From the NCBI RefSeq assembly GCF_002251435.1, contig NZ_NPJI01000013.1, positions 186,001-250,000 on the forward strand: 64,000 nt of DNA, read 5' to 3'. Under the pieces are notes generated by a model. The model had not been told where the DNA came from, did not search any database, and saw only the letters and a list, made by a program, of their open reading frames with translations. Made by a program: the position numbers and the translations under genes. This document shows, in pieces, positions 1 through 8,449 of the stretch (positions are counted from its first letter, which is position 1; each line of letters opens with the position of its first letter). This stretch comes from Prevotella sp. P2-180. Lineage in GTDB: Bacteria; Bacteroidota; Bacteroidia; Bacteroidales; Bacteroidaceae.

Positions 1-166
1 AGTGAACGAACAGCGGGTTAATCCATGTCGCTATCCATGCAAGTATTCCGAAATGTTGCATCAGTGTGACTGCTAATGATATGGGAATCATCAGTTTGAG
101 CAGCCATTTGGTGCTTTTCCATGAGGCAGGCAGAGCCAGACTGAAACATTCAATAATCCTATTCAT
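1..166 (-). CDS. Nucleoside-recognition (Gate-type) membrane protein, N-terminal fragment
   Basis: The reverse strand reads from an ATG at 166 to the window edge without a stop, giving about 55 residues that begin MNRIIECFSLALPASWKSTK. A hydrophobic membrane segment follows. The amino-terminal pattern (basic residue, K-W-L-L-K, then a hydrophobic helix and W-I-N-P-L-F) resembles the small nucleoside-recognition domain proteins of Bacteroidales, which are about 300 residues long and sit in the inner membrane. Their substrate is not established. The start codon overlaps the stop of the upstream repair gene (ATGA), so the two are probably translationally coupled. The rest lies outside the window, so the family call is tentative. 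Confidence 0.55.
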   Translation of the reverse strand, partial: MNRIIECFSLALPASWKSTKWLLKLMIPISLAVTLMQHFGILAWIATWINPLFVH

Positions 167-918
167 TGCATATAATAAAGTCTTTTGTCCTTGTCCATTT
201 TCTCTATGGCATATCTGAGTGTGGTGCGGTGCATCTCGTGAGCATGCTTATCAAGGTAGGCTTCAAGAGTTGGCATGTCTCGCTTGCCCACCTCGCGCAG
301 CATCCATCCCACAGCCTTGTGGATGAGGTCGTGGGGATGGGAGAGGAGAAGGGTTGCAAGCCTTAGGGTGTCGTCGTATTGGTCGGCACGGATGAGCATC
401 CAGCATGTCACCATGGCGATGCGCTGTTCCCATAGGTTGGTGCTTGCCGCAAGGCGATAGAGCACTTGTCGGTCGGGCATGTTGCCGTTGGTTTGTGGAT
501 AAAGCAGCCATTTGCCGAGAATCTTCGGGCACGACATATCCACAAGATCCCAGTTGTTGGCTCTTCGGGCATGACGCAGATAGAATCGAGCTATCTCCTC
601 GCGTCGTTCGGCATTTGCCGTAGGCACTTGTCGCGCCTTTGGCAGGGCAGCCTTCATCTCCTCCACAAGAAGCAGAAAACCGCATAGTCTAACCTCGTGC
701 CATTCGGATTTCAGCAGAATGTCAATCTCGGAGAGCGGAACCCTCAATTTCGCTTCCTTTACAACGATACGTGTGTCGGGCACCTTAATACCGATAAACC
801 TGTCGCCTTCGCCGTATTCACCCTTTCCGGTCTTAAAGAAGCGCATGAGGTTTTCCCTCTGCCATTCATCGCCCATGGAGAGGAGTGTGGATATAATGTC
901 ATTAGCCGTTACAATCAT
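163..918 (-). CDS. DNA alkylation repair protein, AlkD-like HEAT-repeat family
   Basis: This 251-residue protein resembles the AlkD/AlkC HEAT-repeat glycosylases, which excise alkylated purines from cytoplasmic DNA without flipping the base. The visible hallmark is ARRANNWDLVDMS around residue 135; in AlkD the Trp and Asp of this region line the lesion-binding face. Helical repeats rich in W, L and R continue to the end. The ATG at 918 is chosen because a -7 box (TACTTTTG on the minus strand, 950-957) predicts transcription starting near 943. This excludes the longer reading from a TTG at 945. The stop overlaps the next gene by ATGA. Family assignment is good; lesion specificity cannot be read. 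Confidence 0.85.
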   Translation of the reverse strand: MIVTANDIISTLLSMGDEWQRENLMRFFKTGKGEYGEGDRFIGIKVPDTRIVVKEAKLRVPLSEIDILLKSEWHEVRLCGFLLLVEEMKAALPKARQVPTANAERREEIARFYLRHARRANNWDLVDMSCPKILGKWLLYPQTNGNMPDRQVLYRLAASTNLWEQRIAMVTCWMLIRADQYDDTLRLATLLLSHPHDLIHKAVGWMLREVGKRDMPTLEAYLDKHAHEMHRTTLRYAIEKMDKDKRLYYMQ

Positions 919-949
919 AAATAATATATTACTGTTGAAAGTCAAATTG

Positions 950-957
950 CAAAAGTA
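950..957 (-). promoter_or_regulatory. Bacteroidetes -7 box for the alkD-like gene
   Basis: The minus strand reads TACTTTTG, matching TAnnTTTG, 31 bases upstream of the chosen ATG. No TTG at the usual 19-20 base distance is visible, so only the -7 element supports it. Confidence 0.5.
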
Positions 958-975
958 AGGAAAAATCTTACTGTG

Positions 976-2193
976 TTACCTAAGGTATTTATCGAAGAAG
1001 TCGAGGACATACAGTTGCGACTTTTTACCGCAATTGTGAGGCATCTCCCACAACTCAGTGACGAGACGGTCTCTGCAGCCCTGACTATCCCATGTGTCGT
1101 GCATTATCTGGAAAGCCTTCTTCACTCCTGCCACGGGGAAAAGCTTGTCTTGTGAGCCGTTGATGAAGAGCATGGGCTTTGGACAAGCTATACTTGCCAC
1201 GTGAGGATAATCAAGCCAGCGGCGCAAGCCAGGAAAACAATTTGCGAACCCGCCGTTCTCTGTCCGGGCATATTTGAACGACATCTGCTCGTCAGTGGTC
1301 ACCATCCAACATACAGCCGCCCCAGCCTTTATGCGATCACTGAGTGCGGAGAGCATCCATGCGCGATAGGCACCCATCGACCAACCTGTGCACCCAATCC
1401 TTCGACTGTCGACCTCAGGTATCGATGCAAGGTAGTCGGTTGCGGTAATGTCGTCGTATGTCATCCACGCACAGAGGTCGATGCCATACATCATCATGTT
1501 GCCGGCAATCATGTCGTATTTATCACGTCGTGGTCCTTCCTTTTGTCCACGTTCTCCCCACATGGGAGCATCTGTTGATAGCACTATATATCCGTGACGG
1601 GCGAGAAAGTCGCCGAAGAACTGTCCTTCGTATCCTCCTGCTGACCAGTTCACCGCATCTTTTATAACGACAGAGTCCTCACAGGCCAATGGGCGAATAG
1701 TTTTTTCTTTGCCAATGAAGAGATGTGCGCCATGGTCGTGAAGTAGATTGATGGCAGGAAAAGGTCCTTTGCCATCGGGAATGAGTATGTATGCCGGCAC
1801 GGTGTAGTACCTTGACAGCTGGATTTCTATCTTTTTTGCCTTATATCCTTCACGTTGTTCCTCAAATAGTACTTTTGCCTTATAGCCGTCAACAGGTGGT
1901 GGAGGCGGCATGAGCATACAGTCAAACACCTTCTTGCGTGCCAAACGTTTCCATTTCTTGAAATTCTTCACTTTACTGTTTCCCCAAGCCATAGGATAGG
2001 TGAGGTCGGCTATGAGTGAGTCTGCATATACAGGCAAATTGCGCATGAACTCATATTTCTCTCGTTTCTGTACTGTTGCTTTTGTAGGGTTAGGTTGTTC
2101 TGCCAGCAGGGAGTTTATGTAGGTTAAGGGCTGCGCATATGCAAAACCTATTGTGAGCAAGTATCCCAAGAGTGTAGCAAATATTTTTTTCAT
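976..2193 (-). CDS. Secreted alpha/beta hydrolase (dienelactone hydrolase / acetyl-esterase-like)
   Basis: This 405-residue protein starts with a signal peptide (MKKIFATLLGYLLTIGFAYA, cleavage before Gln21). It is therefore predicted to act in the periplasm or outside the cell. A hydrolase fold follows. The oxyanion region is near LLHDHGAHLF (residues 150-159). The nucleophile elbow is GWSMG with Ser272, the probable acid is Asp349 in NGSQDKLFP, and the probable base is His386 in EMPHNCG. The layout matches the large Bacteroidetes hydrolases annotated as Abhydrolase_7 or dienelactone hydrolase-like, many of which deacetylate polysaccharides. A poly-proline run (MPPPPPV, about 95-101) precedes the core. 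It is a single gene with its own promoter. Substrate is unknown. Confidence 0.75.
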   Translation of the reverse strand: MKKIFATLLGYLLTIGFAYAQPLTYINSLLAEQPNPTKATVQKREKYEFMRNLPVYADSLIADLTYPMAWGNSKVKNFKKWKRLARKKVFDCMLMPPPPPVDGYKAKVLFEEQREGYKAKKIEIQLSRYYTVPAYILIPDGKGPFPAINLLHDHGAHLFIGKEKTIRPLACEDSVVIKDAVNWSAGGYEGQFFGDFLARHGYIVLSTDAPMWGERGQKEGPRRDKYDMIAGNMMMYGIDLCAWMTYDDITATDYLASIPEVDSRRIGCTGWSMGAYRAWMLSALSDRIKAGAAVCWMVTTDEQMSFKYARTENGGFANCFPGLRRWLDYPHVASIACPKPMLFINGSQDKLFPVAGVKKAFQIMHDTWDSQGCRDRLVTELWEMPHNCGKKSQLYVLDFFDKYLR

Positions 2194-2230
2194 ATTCGAT
2201 TTTGTTAGTTGTTGTCGTCAATTTTGGCTG

Positions 2231-2261
2231 CAAATATACAAACAAAAAATCACACATCCAA
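2231..2261 (-). promoter_or_regulatory. Promoter of the secreted hydrolase
   Basis: On the minus strand TTG (2259-2261), a 20-base spacer and TATATTTG (2231-2238, followed by CAG) match the Bacteroidetes primary-sigma promoter TTG-N19/20-TAnnTTTG. The ATG lies 37 bases downstream of the box. Confidence 0.65.
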
Positions 2262-2429
2262 GTCTTTCAGCCAAAATATTGTTGCAGTGGCTTCTACAGA
2301 TTGTACTGTAGTCATTTTCACAATCTAATCCATGTGTATAAATAAACGGAGGACAGCTTCACAGCCATCCCCCGTCGCAAACTTCAAACAACCAAAAAAA
2401 GAAATAGATTGTCTGCGTGTGTGTTATGT

Positions 2430-2477
2430 CTTGTCAACTTGTTAACTTGCAGATTCGTCAGCTCGTTAACTTGTCAA
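2430..2477. repeat. Six 8-bp tandem units (CTTGTCAA-like) downstream of glnN
   Basis: Six consecutive 8-mers read CTTGTCAA, CTTGTTAA, CTTGCAGA, TTCGTCAG, CTCGTTAA and CTTGTCAA. The array lies just beyond the 3' end of glnN and belongs to the class of 7-9 bp arrays seen in other spacers of this window. It does not form a classical terminator. Confidence 0.8.
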
Positions 2478-2485
2478 CAATAATA

Positions 2486-4675
2486 TTATCTTATGAATAA
2501 GAGTTCACGATACTTTGGAAGTGTCCAAAGGTCATCCTCAACGATGAGCTCGAGCTTGTCTATCTGATAGCGTATATCCTCCATCTTTGGAGCTACGGTG
2601 TCGTGATATGCAATAGCCTTATCGTGCTCACTCTCGATCTTGTTAGCAACTTTACGTGCATTTACCAGCTCCTCAACACCCCGTTCGATGGTCTGTGTGC
2701 GGTCTGCTATCTCCTCGATGAGTTTTATGTTTCGCTCAGAGAGTTTTTCTGCTTTTTCAGCCGAGAAGATGTTACGCATATTCAGTACGTTCTTCACAAG
2801 CATCGACTGGTAGTGGGTGGCTATTGGAATGATATGGTTCATAGAGAGATCGCCCATTACACGAGCCTCAATCTGAATCTTCTTGGTATATGTCTCCCAT
2901 TTCACTTCGTTTCGGGCTTCAAGTTCCTTCTTTGACATGATGCCAAGGCTTTCAAACATCTTTACGCTTGACTCGTCCAGATAACGCTCGAAGATGATTG
3001 GGCAACTCTTCTCCACGTCGAGTCCACGTTTAGTAGCTTCTTCTACCCACTCGTCGCTATAACCATTGCCGTCGAAGCGGATAGGCTTGCAAGTCTTGAT
3101 GTCTTCACGCAGGATGTCTACAATGGCCTTGTGCTTGTCTTTGCCAGCTGCAATCTCAGCGTCAACACGCTTCTTGAAGTCTACAAGAGCCTCTGCTACT
3201 GCTGCATTCAGTGCTGTCATAGCCGAAGCACAGTTAGCCTCAGAACCTACGGCGCGGAACTCGAAACGGTTACCTGTAAAGGCGAAGGGAGAGGTACGGT
3301 TGCGGTCGGTATTGTCGATGAGAAGGTCTGGAATTTCTGGAATGTCCATTGTCATACCCTGCTTGCCTGCAATGGCGAAGAGGTCATCGGTGTCGCTGGT
3401 CTCAATTTTGTCGAGCAGTTCGGTGAGCTGCTTGCCCAAGAATGAAGAGATGATGGCAGGAGGTGCCTCGTTGGCACCAAGACGATGAGCGTTGGTGGCA
3501 CTCATGATGGACGCCTTGAGCAAACCATTGTGCTTGTAAACTCCCATAAGGGTCTCAACGATGAAGGTTACGAAACGGAGGTTGTCCTCAGGACTCTTGC
3601 CTGGTGCGTGGAGAAGTATTCCTGTATCTGTGGAAAGACTCCAGTTGTTGTGCTTACCAGAACCATTGATGCCGGCAAAAGGCTTTTCGTGGAGCAGTGC
3701 TCGGAATCCGTGCTTGCGAGCCACCTTCTTCATCAGCAGCATGAGCAACATGTTGTGGTCAACGGCAAGGTTTGTCTCCTCGAAGATTGGTGCCACCTCA
3801 AACTGGTTAGGTGCCACCTCGTTGTGACGAGTCTTGCAAGGAATGCCAAGTTCCAAGGCATGTATTTCAAGGTCTTTCATGAATGCCTGTACACGATCAG
3901 GAATTGCACCGAAATAGTGGTCTTCCATCTGCTGGTTCTTTGCGGAGTCGTGACCCATCAGTGTGCGGCCAGTGAGCAGCAAGTCTGGACGTGTAGAATA
4001 GAGACCTTCGTCAACGAGGAAGTATTCCTGTTCCCATCCAAGGTTGCTCTGAACCTTCTTAACATCGCTGTAGAAGTATTTGCATACATCGGTAGCGGCC
4101 ACGTTGACAGCGTGTAGTGTTCGGAGCAGAGGAGCCTTGTAGTCAAGGGCCTCTCCTGTGTAAGAGATGAAGATTGTTGGGATGCACAGGGTGTCGTCCA
4201 TGATGAATACTGGCGATGTGGGATCCCATGCAGAGTATCCGCGAGCCTCAAATGTATTGCGTATACCGCCAGAAGGGAATGATGATGCGTCTGGCTCCTG
4301 CTGAACGAGCAGCTTGCCGGAGAATTCCTCTACCATACCACCCTTGAAATCGTGCTCAATGAAAGAGTCGTGCTTTTCAGCAGTACCCTCGGTAAGAGGC
4401 TGGAACCAGTGTGTATAGTGTGTAACACCATTCTCCACTGCCCACTGCTTCATACCGGCTGCCACAGCGTCAGCAATGCTTCTGTCAAGGCGTGAGCCAT
4501 TATCTATTACGTCGATAAGCTTTTCGTATACGTTCTTAGGCAAATATTTGTACATCTTCTCACGATTGAAGACATATTTGCCAAAATACTCATAGGGGCG
4601 TTCTGATGGAGCCTCTACAGCGAGTGCCTTCTTCTTGAAAGCCTCTTCTACAACCTGAAATCTTAAGTTTGCCAT
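2486..4675 (-). CDS. glnN: Glutamine synthetase type III
   Basis: The 729-residue cytoplasmic enzyme condenses glutamate, ammonium and ATP to glutamine. Its length and motifs are those of GSIII, the dodecameric form common in Bacteroidales, rather than the roughly 470-residue GSI. Visible signatures are the GSIII amino domain (RPYEYFGKYVFN), the metal-binding WEQEYFLVD, NQFEVAPIFEETN, the catalytic loop GINGSGKHNNWSLST and NRTSPFAFTGNRFEFR, followed by the long GSIII-specific helical tail. It is the last gene of the leftward run dapF-dapL-porin-glnN (37 bases after the porin). It faces the PII/Amt operon, consistent with control by nitrogen supply. Confidence 0.97.
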   Translation of the reverse strand: MANLRFQVVEEAFKKKALAVEAPSERPYEYFGKYVFNREKMYKYLPKNVYEKLIDVIDNGSRLDRSIADAVAAGMKQWAVENGVTHYTHWFQPLTEGTAEKHDSFIEHDFKGGMVEEFSGKLLVQQEPDASSFPSGGIRNTFEARGYSAWDPTSPVFIMDDTLCIPTIFISYTGEALDYKAPLLRTLHAVNVAATDVCKYFYSDVKKVQSNLGWEQEYFLVDEGLYSTRPDLLLTGRTLMGHDSAKNQQMEDHYFGAIPDRVQAFMKDLEIHALELGIPCKTRHNEVAPNQFEVAPIFEETNLAVDHNMLLMLLMKKVARKHGFRALLHEKPFAGINGSGKHNNWSLSTDTGILLHAPGKSPEDNLRFVTFIVETLMGVYKHNGLLKASIMSATNAHRLGANEAPPAIISSFLGKQLTELLDKIETSDTDDLFAIAGKQGMTMDIPEIPDLLIDNTDRNRTSPFAFTGNRFEFRAVGSEANCASAMTALNAAVAEALVDFKKRVDAEIAAGKDKHKAIVDILREDIKTCKPIRFDGNGYSDEWVEEATKRGLDVEKSCPIIFERYLDESSVKMFESLGIMSKKELEARNEVKWETYTKKIQIEARVMGDLSMNHIIPIATHYQSMLVKNVLNMRNIFSAEKAEKLSERNIKLIEEIADRTQTIERGVEELVNARKVANKIESEHDKAIAYHDTVAPKMEDIRYQIDKLELIVEDDLWTLPKYRELLFIR

Positions 4676-4712
4676 TGTTTAAAAGTTTTTATTGTTGATA
4701 CTATTTCTTGTC

Positions 4713-5423
4713 TTAAGGAATTAAAGTGAAACCACATACAAAGTATGCTTTCTGGTCGTGTGGATTGCCAGTGACCTGTGCGAACACCGGAAGTGAGAAT
4801 GAGTCGGTGATCTTTACGTCCTTTGTTGCCTTCAGCGTGACATTGGTGATTGCAAACTTGTCGCAAGCTCCATATAATCCAGCGTCTTCAAAGGGTACGG
4901 CTCCTACTGCGGCATTCCAGTCGAGACCGCCAAGTTTGAATGGTGCACTGAGCTCTACGTATGAAGAGTAGGCTCTGTCGCCATTGCCCTTATAGTCAGA
5001 ACCGGCGAAATTGGTGAACCATTGTATGGCGAGAGGTCCGAAGTCGTAGCCGATGTTTGCCTCGAAAATGTGTGCTGTGGAGTGTGCACCATACTTAAAG
5101 TATTTTGTGTCGCCACCATCAAACCAGTAGTCGGTCACTCCAATGTTTAGTCCGCCTGTAGAATATGCGAGTGTAAGGTCAAACTCTTTTGACCCGCCGA
5201 AATTTGATATTTCAGTACTTCCCCACGCCGTAAGTGAGAGTCCTTTGTAACCTATGCCCAATGTAGGCTGGAAACTTGCTTCACCACATTTTGTTCCACG
5301 CCAGATATACTGGTTTACCACGTCTGCGCAGATTGTTGTCTCAACTTCTTCCTGTGCTGTCATCGCTGTTGCTCCTGCCATCATCATGAAGGCAGCCAAG
5401 CTCAATCTTTTCAAGTTCTTCAT
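4713..5423 (-). CDS. TorF-like outer-membrane beta-barrel (putative porin)
   Basis: This 236-residue protein has a signal peptide (MKNLKRLSLAAFMMMAGATAMTAQ) and then alternating aromatic and polar strands ending in an aromatic-poor terminal strand (CGFTLIP). The motif YIWRG near residue 39 and the repeated strands (GLSLTAWGSTEIS, GLNIGVTDYWFDG, WNAAVGAVPFEDA) fit the TorF/Gcw_chp family of small outer-membrane channels. It lies between dapL and glnN with spacers of under 40 bases. It is probably co-expressed with ammonium assimilation and may let small nitrogen compounds cross the outer membrane. That role is inference from position; no substrate can be read. Confidence 0.7.
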   Translation of the reverse strand: MKNLKRLSLAAFMMMAGATAMTAQEEVETTICADVVNQYIWRGTKCGEASFQPTLGIGYKGLSLTAWGSTEISNFGGSKEFDLTLAYSTGGLNIGVTDYWFDGGDTKYFKYGAHSTAHIFEANIGYDFGPLAIQWFTNFAGSDYKGNGDRAYSSYVELSAPFKLGGLDWNAAVGAVPFEDAGLYGACDKFAITNVTLKATKDVKITDSFSLPVFAQVTGNPHDQKAYFVCGFTLIP

Positions 5424-5462
5424 AATTTTCCTTTCTTTATAATGTGTTGTGTTGTATTGTAT

Positions 5463-6692
5463 TTATGCTAGCCACTTTTTAAGCCTTTCCATGGCCTCCA
5501 AGCAGTCCTCGCGTTCTCCGAAAGCTGTAAGCCTGACGTAGCCTTCTCCAGAAGGTCCGAATCCTACTCCTGGTGTGCATACGACGTGTGCCTCATATAG
5601 CATTTGTTCAAAGAACTTCCAGCTTCCCATTCCATCGGGAGTCTTTATCCAAAGATAAGGAGCGTTCTTTCCGCCGTAGACATCAAGCCCCAGTTCGGTA
5701 AGAGTGCGGTGCATGATCTTCGCGTTGGTCATATAGTAGTCGATGGTCGCCTTTACCTGTGCCTTCCCTTCTGGTGTGTAAATAGCTTCGGCGGCCTTCT
5801 GGCTTATGTAGCTTGTACCATTGAACTTGGTGCACTGTCGTCTGTTCCACAAGTGGTTTAACTCTATGCGCTCGCCTTTGAGATTGGCAGCAGTGAGTTC
5901 TTTCGGTACAACGGTGTATCCGCATCTTATGCCAGTGAATCCTGCTGTTTTCGAATAGCTGTGAAACTCCACTGCCACCTTTCTTGCACCCTTTATCTCA
6001 TATATTGAATGTGGTATGTCCGGATCCTGGATGTATGCCTCGTAGGCTGCATCGTAGAATATGAGGGTGTCGTTTTTGATAGCGTAATTCACCCATTTTC
6101 TCAACTCCTCCTTTGTGATAACTGTACCCGTAGGGTTGTTGGGATAGCAGAGATATATAATGTCAACTCGCTTGTCGGGCAACTGTGGGGTAAAATTATT
6201 CTCCGCTGAGCATGGCATATATACGACGTTGCTCCATTTGCCGTCTTCCAACACTCCTGCCCTTCCTATCATCACATTAGAGTCTATATAAACAGGATAT
6301 ATCGGATCTGTGACTCCGATGCTATTGTCCCATCTTACGAGCTCCTGTATGTTTCCAGTGTCGCTTTTTGCTCCGTCGTTGATGAATATCTCGTTTGGGT
6401 CGAGATGGATTCCTCGTGGCAAGAAGTCGTTTTTCACTATTGCCTCCCTAAGGAAAGCATAGCCCTGTTCTGGACCATAACCGCGAAAAGTGTCTTTGTT
6501 CGCCATTTCGTCCACGGCTTTGTGCATAGCCTCTATTACTGCAGGACAGAGAGGTTGTGTCACATCGCCTATACCAAGGCTTATGACGTTTGCCTTAGGG
6601 TGTGAAACCTTGAAGGCATTCACTTTTTTTGCAATGTCAGCGAACAAGTAATTGTTCGGCAGCTTGAGGAAATGTTCGTTTACTAATGCCAT
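5463..6692 (-). CDS. dapL: LL-diaminopimelate aminotransferase
   Basis: This 409-residue fold-type I PLP enzyme converts tetrahydrodipicolinate to LL-diaminopimelate with glutamate as amino donor, bypassing the succinylase and acetylase branches. Typical features are the amino-terminal LPNNYLFADIAKKV, GIGDVTQPL, the PLP-phosphate and ring contacts YPNNPTGT and FYDAAYEAYI, and the Schiff-base lysine in SYSKTAGFTG. It is 50 bases downstream of dapF, the next enzyme of the pathway. The glutamate requirement explains why the pair shares an operon with glnN. Confidence 0.97.
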   Translation of the reverse strand: MALVNEHFLKLPNNYLFADIAKKVNAFKVSHPKANVISLGIGDVTQPLCPAVIEAMHKAVDEMANKDTFRGYGPEQGYAFLREAIVKNDFLPRGIHLDPNEIFINDGAKSDTGNIQELVRWDNSIGVTDPIYPVYIDSNVMIGRAGVLEDGKWSNVVYMPCSAENNFTPQLPDKRVDIIYLCYPNNPTGTVITKEELRKWVNYAIKNDTLIFYDAAYEAYIQDPDIPHSIYEIKGARKVAVEFHSYSKTAGFTGIRCGYTVVPKELTAANLKGERIELNHLWNRRQCTKFNGTSYISQKAAEAIYTPEGKAQVKATIDYYMTNAKIMHRTLTELGLDVYGGKNAPYLWIKTPDGMGSWKFFEQMLYEAHVVCTPGVGFGPSGEGYVRLTAFGEREDCLEAMERLKKWLA

Positions 6693-6742
6693 AATATTTT
6701 AAATTTCTTTTTATGTTGATTGTTGAAGTTTTGCCTTGTTTA

Positions 6743-7603
6743 TTATTGCGGAAGAGCCACTTCTCCCTCGAAAGCGAAAGCAGCAGGACCGCTGAGATAT
6801 ACGTGGTTGTCGGCTTCGTTCCATTCGATGTGGAGTGTGCCTCCATCCATTACGATTTCGCTTTTTCTTGTCGCCCTGCCGGTGATGGCGGCCGCCACAG
6901 CCGTGGCACATGCACCAGTACCACAAGCCATTGTTATTCCGCTTCCACGTTCCCAAACCCTGGTACGTATTTTACCATTGTCGAGTATCTGTGCGAATTC
7001 TATGTTGCAACGTTCAGGAAACAGCGAGTCGAACTCCAATGCTTTTCCGTATCGAGCTACGTCGATTTCATCAACGTTATCGACGAAAATGACGAAATGC
7101 GGATTGCCCATTGATACAAATGTACCCCGAAATTCGCGGTCTATTACGTCAACCAGTCCGTCTTTCATCGAACCGTCCTCACTTGCCATCTGTTTTTTGT
7201 CGTTCAATACAGGTTCGAGCATGTCGACAGTTACGCTTTCCACCTTTTCGCCTTTGTCATCGAGTGTAAGCTTCAGGATTTTGATGCCCGAGAGAGTGAG
7301 AAGTTTTATCTCAGTCTTGTCTGTGATGCCTTTCTCAAAGAGATACTTACCTATGCAACGGGAAGCATTGCCACACATCATGGCTTCAGACCCGTCTGCA
7401 TTGAATATTCTCATCGAAAAATCGGCCTCTGGTATCTTAGCCTTGTCAATCAACACCAAACCGTCACTGCCAATGCCTGTGTGCGGTGCACTCCATGCAA
7501 TGGATGCCTTTGTAGGGTCGGGTATGTTATATAATAATGTATTTACATATATATAATCATTACCAGCGCCATGCATCTTGGTGAACTTGATGTTTGTTGT
7601 CAT
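6743..7603 (-). CDS. dapF: Diaminopimelate epimerase
   Basis: This 286-residue cofactor-independent racemase converts LL- to meso-diaminopimelate for lysine and peptidoglycan. Both catalytic cysteines are visible in their motifs: [11 protein letters not shown] in the first half and [14 protein letters not shown] in the second. The protein begins with [12 protein letters not shown], the usual substrate loop, a few residues in. It is the promoter-proximal gene of the leftward nitrogen operon; a clear promoter lies at 7653-7683. Confidence 0.97.
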   Translation of the reverse strand: MTTNIKFTKMHGAGNDYIYVNTLLYNIPDPTKASIAWSAPHTGIGSDGLVLIDKAKIPEADFSMRIFNADGSEAMMCGNASRCIGKYLFEKGITDKTEIKLLTLSGIKILKLTLDDKGEKVESVTVDMLEPVLNDKKQMASEDGSMKDGLVDVIDREFRGTFVSMGNPHFVIFVDNVDEIDVARYGKALEFDSLFPERCNIEFAQILDNGKIRTRVWERGSGITMACGTGACATAVAAAITGRATRKSEIVMDGGTLHIEWNEADNHVYLSGPAAFAFEGEVALPQ

Positions 7604-7652
7604 ATTGATATCTATTTTGATGTTTTGTTATACTTTTGTTCTAATTCCGCTG

Positions 7653-7683
7653 CAAAGTTACAACAAAATGTAATATTGTACAA
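7653..7683 (-). promoter_or_regulatory. Promoter of dapF-dapL-porin-glnN
   Basis: The minus strand reads TTG (7681-7683), 20 bases, then TAACTTTG (7653-7660) followed by CAG. This is a full match to the Bacteroidetes promoter. The predicted 5' leader is about 45 bases. No other good promoter is seen in the short gaps of this four-gene run, supporting one transcript. Confidence 0.75.
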
Positions 7684-7837
7684 GTGTTTTAGGGGTTATT
7701 TATCCTACAAATCTTCATTAAATATCAATTTGTAATTAAATTGTATATTTATTATTTCAAATTATAAGCAATAGGATATTTTATTTGATAAAATGCTAAG
7801 AAATATGTAATTTGAATATCGTTTTGTTGGGAAATGC

Positions 7838-7868
7838 TTGTGTGTACTGACAAAAAGTAGTAATTTTG
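7838..7868 (+). promoter_or_regulatory. Promoter of the PII-amt operon
   Basis: TTG (7838-7840), a 20-base spacer and TAATTTTG (7861-7868) form a Bacteroidetes promoter. The 19 bases 7853-7871 are identical to 17660-17678 in front of gltB. A strong purine-rich ribosome site (GAGGAGAG) lies just before the PII ATG. Confidence 0.75.
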
Positions 7869-7920
7869 CACCCGAAAGATAACAAAATGTCATTATTTAA
7901 TTAAAAAGAGGAGAGATAAC

Positions 7921-8277
7921 ATGAAAAAGATTGAAGCTATCATCCGTAAGACGAAATTCGAGGATGTAAAGGAAGCATTGCTTGCCGCCGACATCGAGTG
8001 GTTCTCTTATTATGATGTAAGAGGTGAAGGCAAGATGCGCCAGGCCAGGATTTACCGTGGCGTAATGTACGACACGAGCTGTATCGAGAGAGTTTTAATT
8101 AATGTAGTGGTACGCGACAAGAATGTGGAGAAGACTTTGTCCGCCATACAGCAGGCAGCCCAAACTGGTGAAGTGGGTGACGGAAGAATATTCGTAATTC
8201 CTATTGAGGATGCCATTCGCATAAGAACAGCCGAACGAGGCGACATCGCACTTTATAATGCGGAACAGGAAAAATAA
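7921..8277 (+). CDS. PII family nitrogen regulatory protein
   Basis: This 118-residue trimeric signal protein reports nitrogen and energy status and, next to amt, is expected to gate the ammonium channel. Family landmarks are MKKIEAII, the T-loop with IYRGVMY (the Tyr that is uridylylated in proteobacteria aligns here at residue 50), TGEVGDGRIFV and the carboxyl-terminal IRIRTAERGD. Against E. coli GlnB the T-loop is one residue shorter. Position 39, the 2-oxoglutarate/Mg-binding Gln, is Met (GKMRQ). Whether it is uridylylated or senses 2-oxoglutarate is therefore open. It is the first gene of PII-amt-asnB-amt. Confidence 0.93.
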   Translation: MKKIEAIIRKTKFEDVKEALLAADIEWFSYYDVRGEGKMRQARIYRGVMYDTSCIERVLINVVVRDKNVEKTLSAIQQAAQTGEVGDGRIFVIPIEDAIRIRTAERGDIALYNAEQEK

Positions 8278-8449
8278 GTGAGAATAAATATTTAGCCAGC
8301 ACAAGTCTCAATATATTATTGGATCGACCAACACATTATTATATATATAAGAATACACACAACACAGACACACAACACTCGTAAGTTAGACATTGTGCAA
8401 GGCAAGAGGGATAATTACAACACAAATAAACATATTAAAGGATAAAATT

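Larger units (their letters stand above)
7604..7920. other. Divergent regulatory spacer between dapF and the PII gene
   Basis: The 317-bp spacer is very A+T-rich. It holds the leftward dapF promoter near one end and the rightward PII promoter near the other. The stretch between them (about 7690-7830) contains no gene, hairpin or obvious activator site that I can identify, but its length leaves room for a shared nitrogen-responsive regulator. Confidence 0.7.

Noticed and set aside
3485..4117. Plus-strand open frame of 210 codons opposite glnN
   Set aside because: Shadow of glnN; no family resemblance and no promoter or ribosome site.
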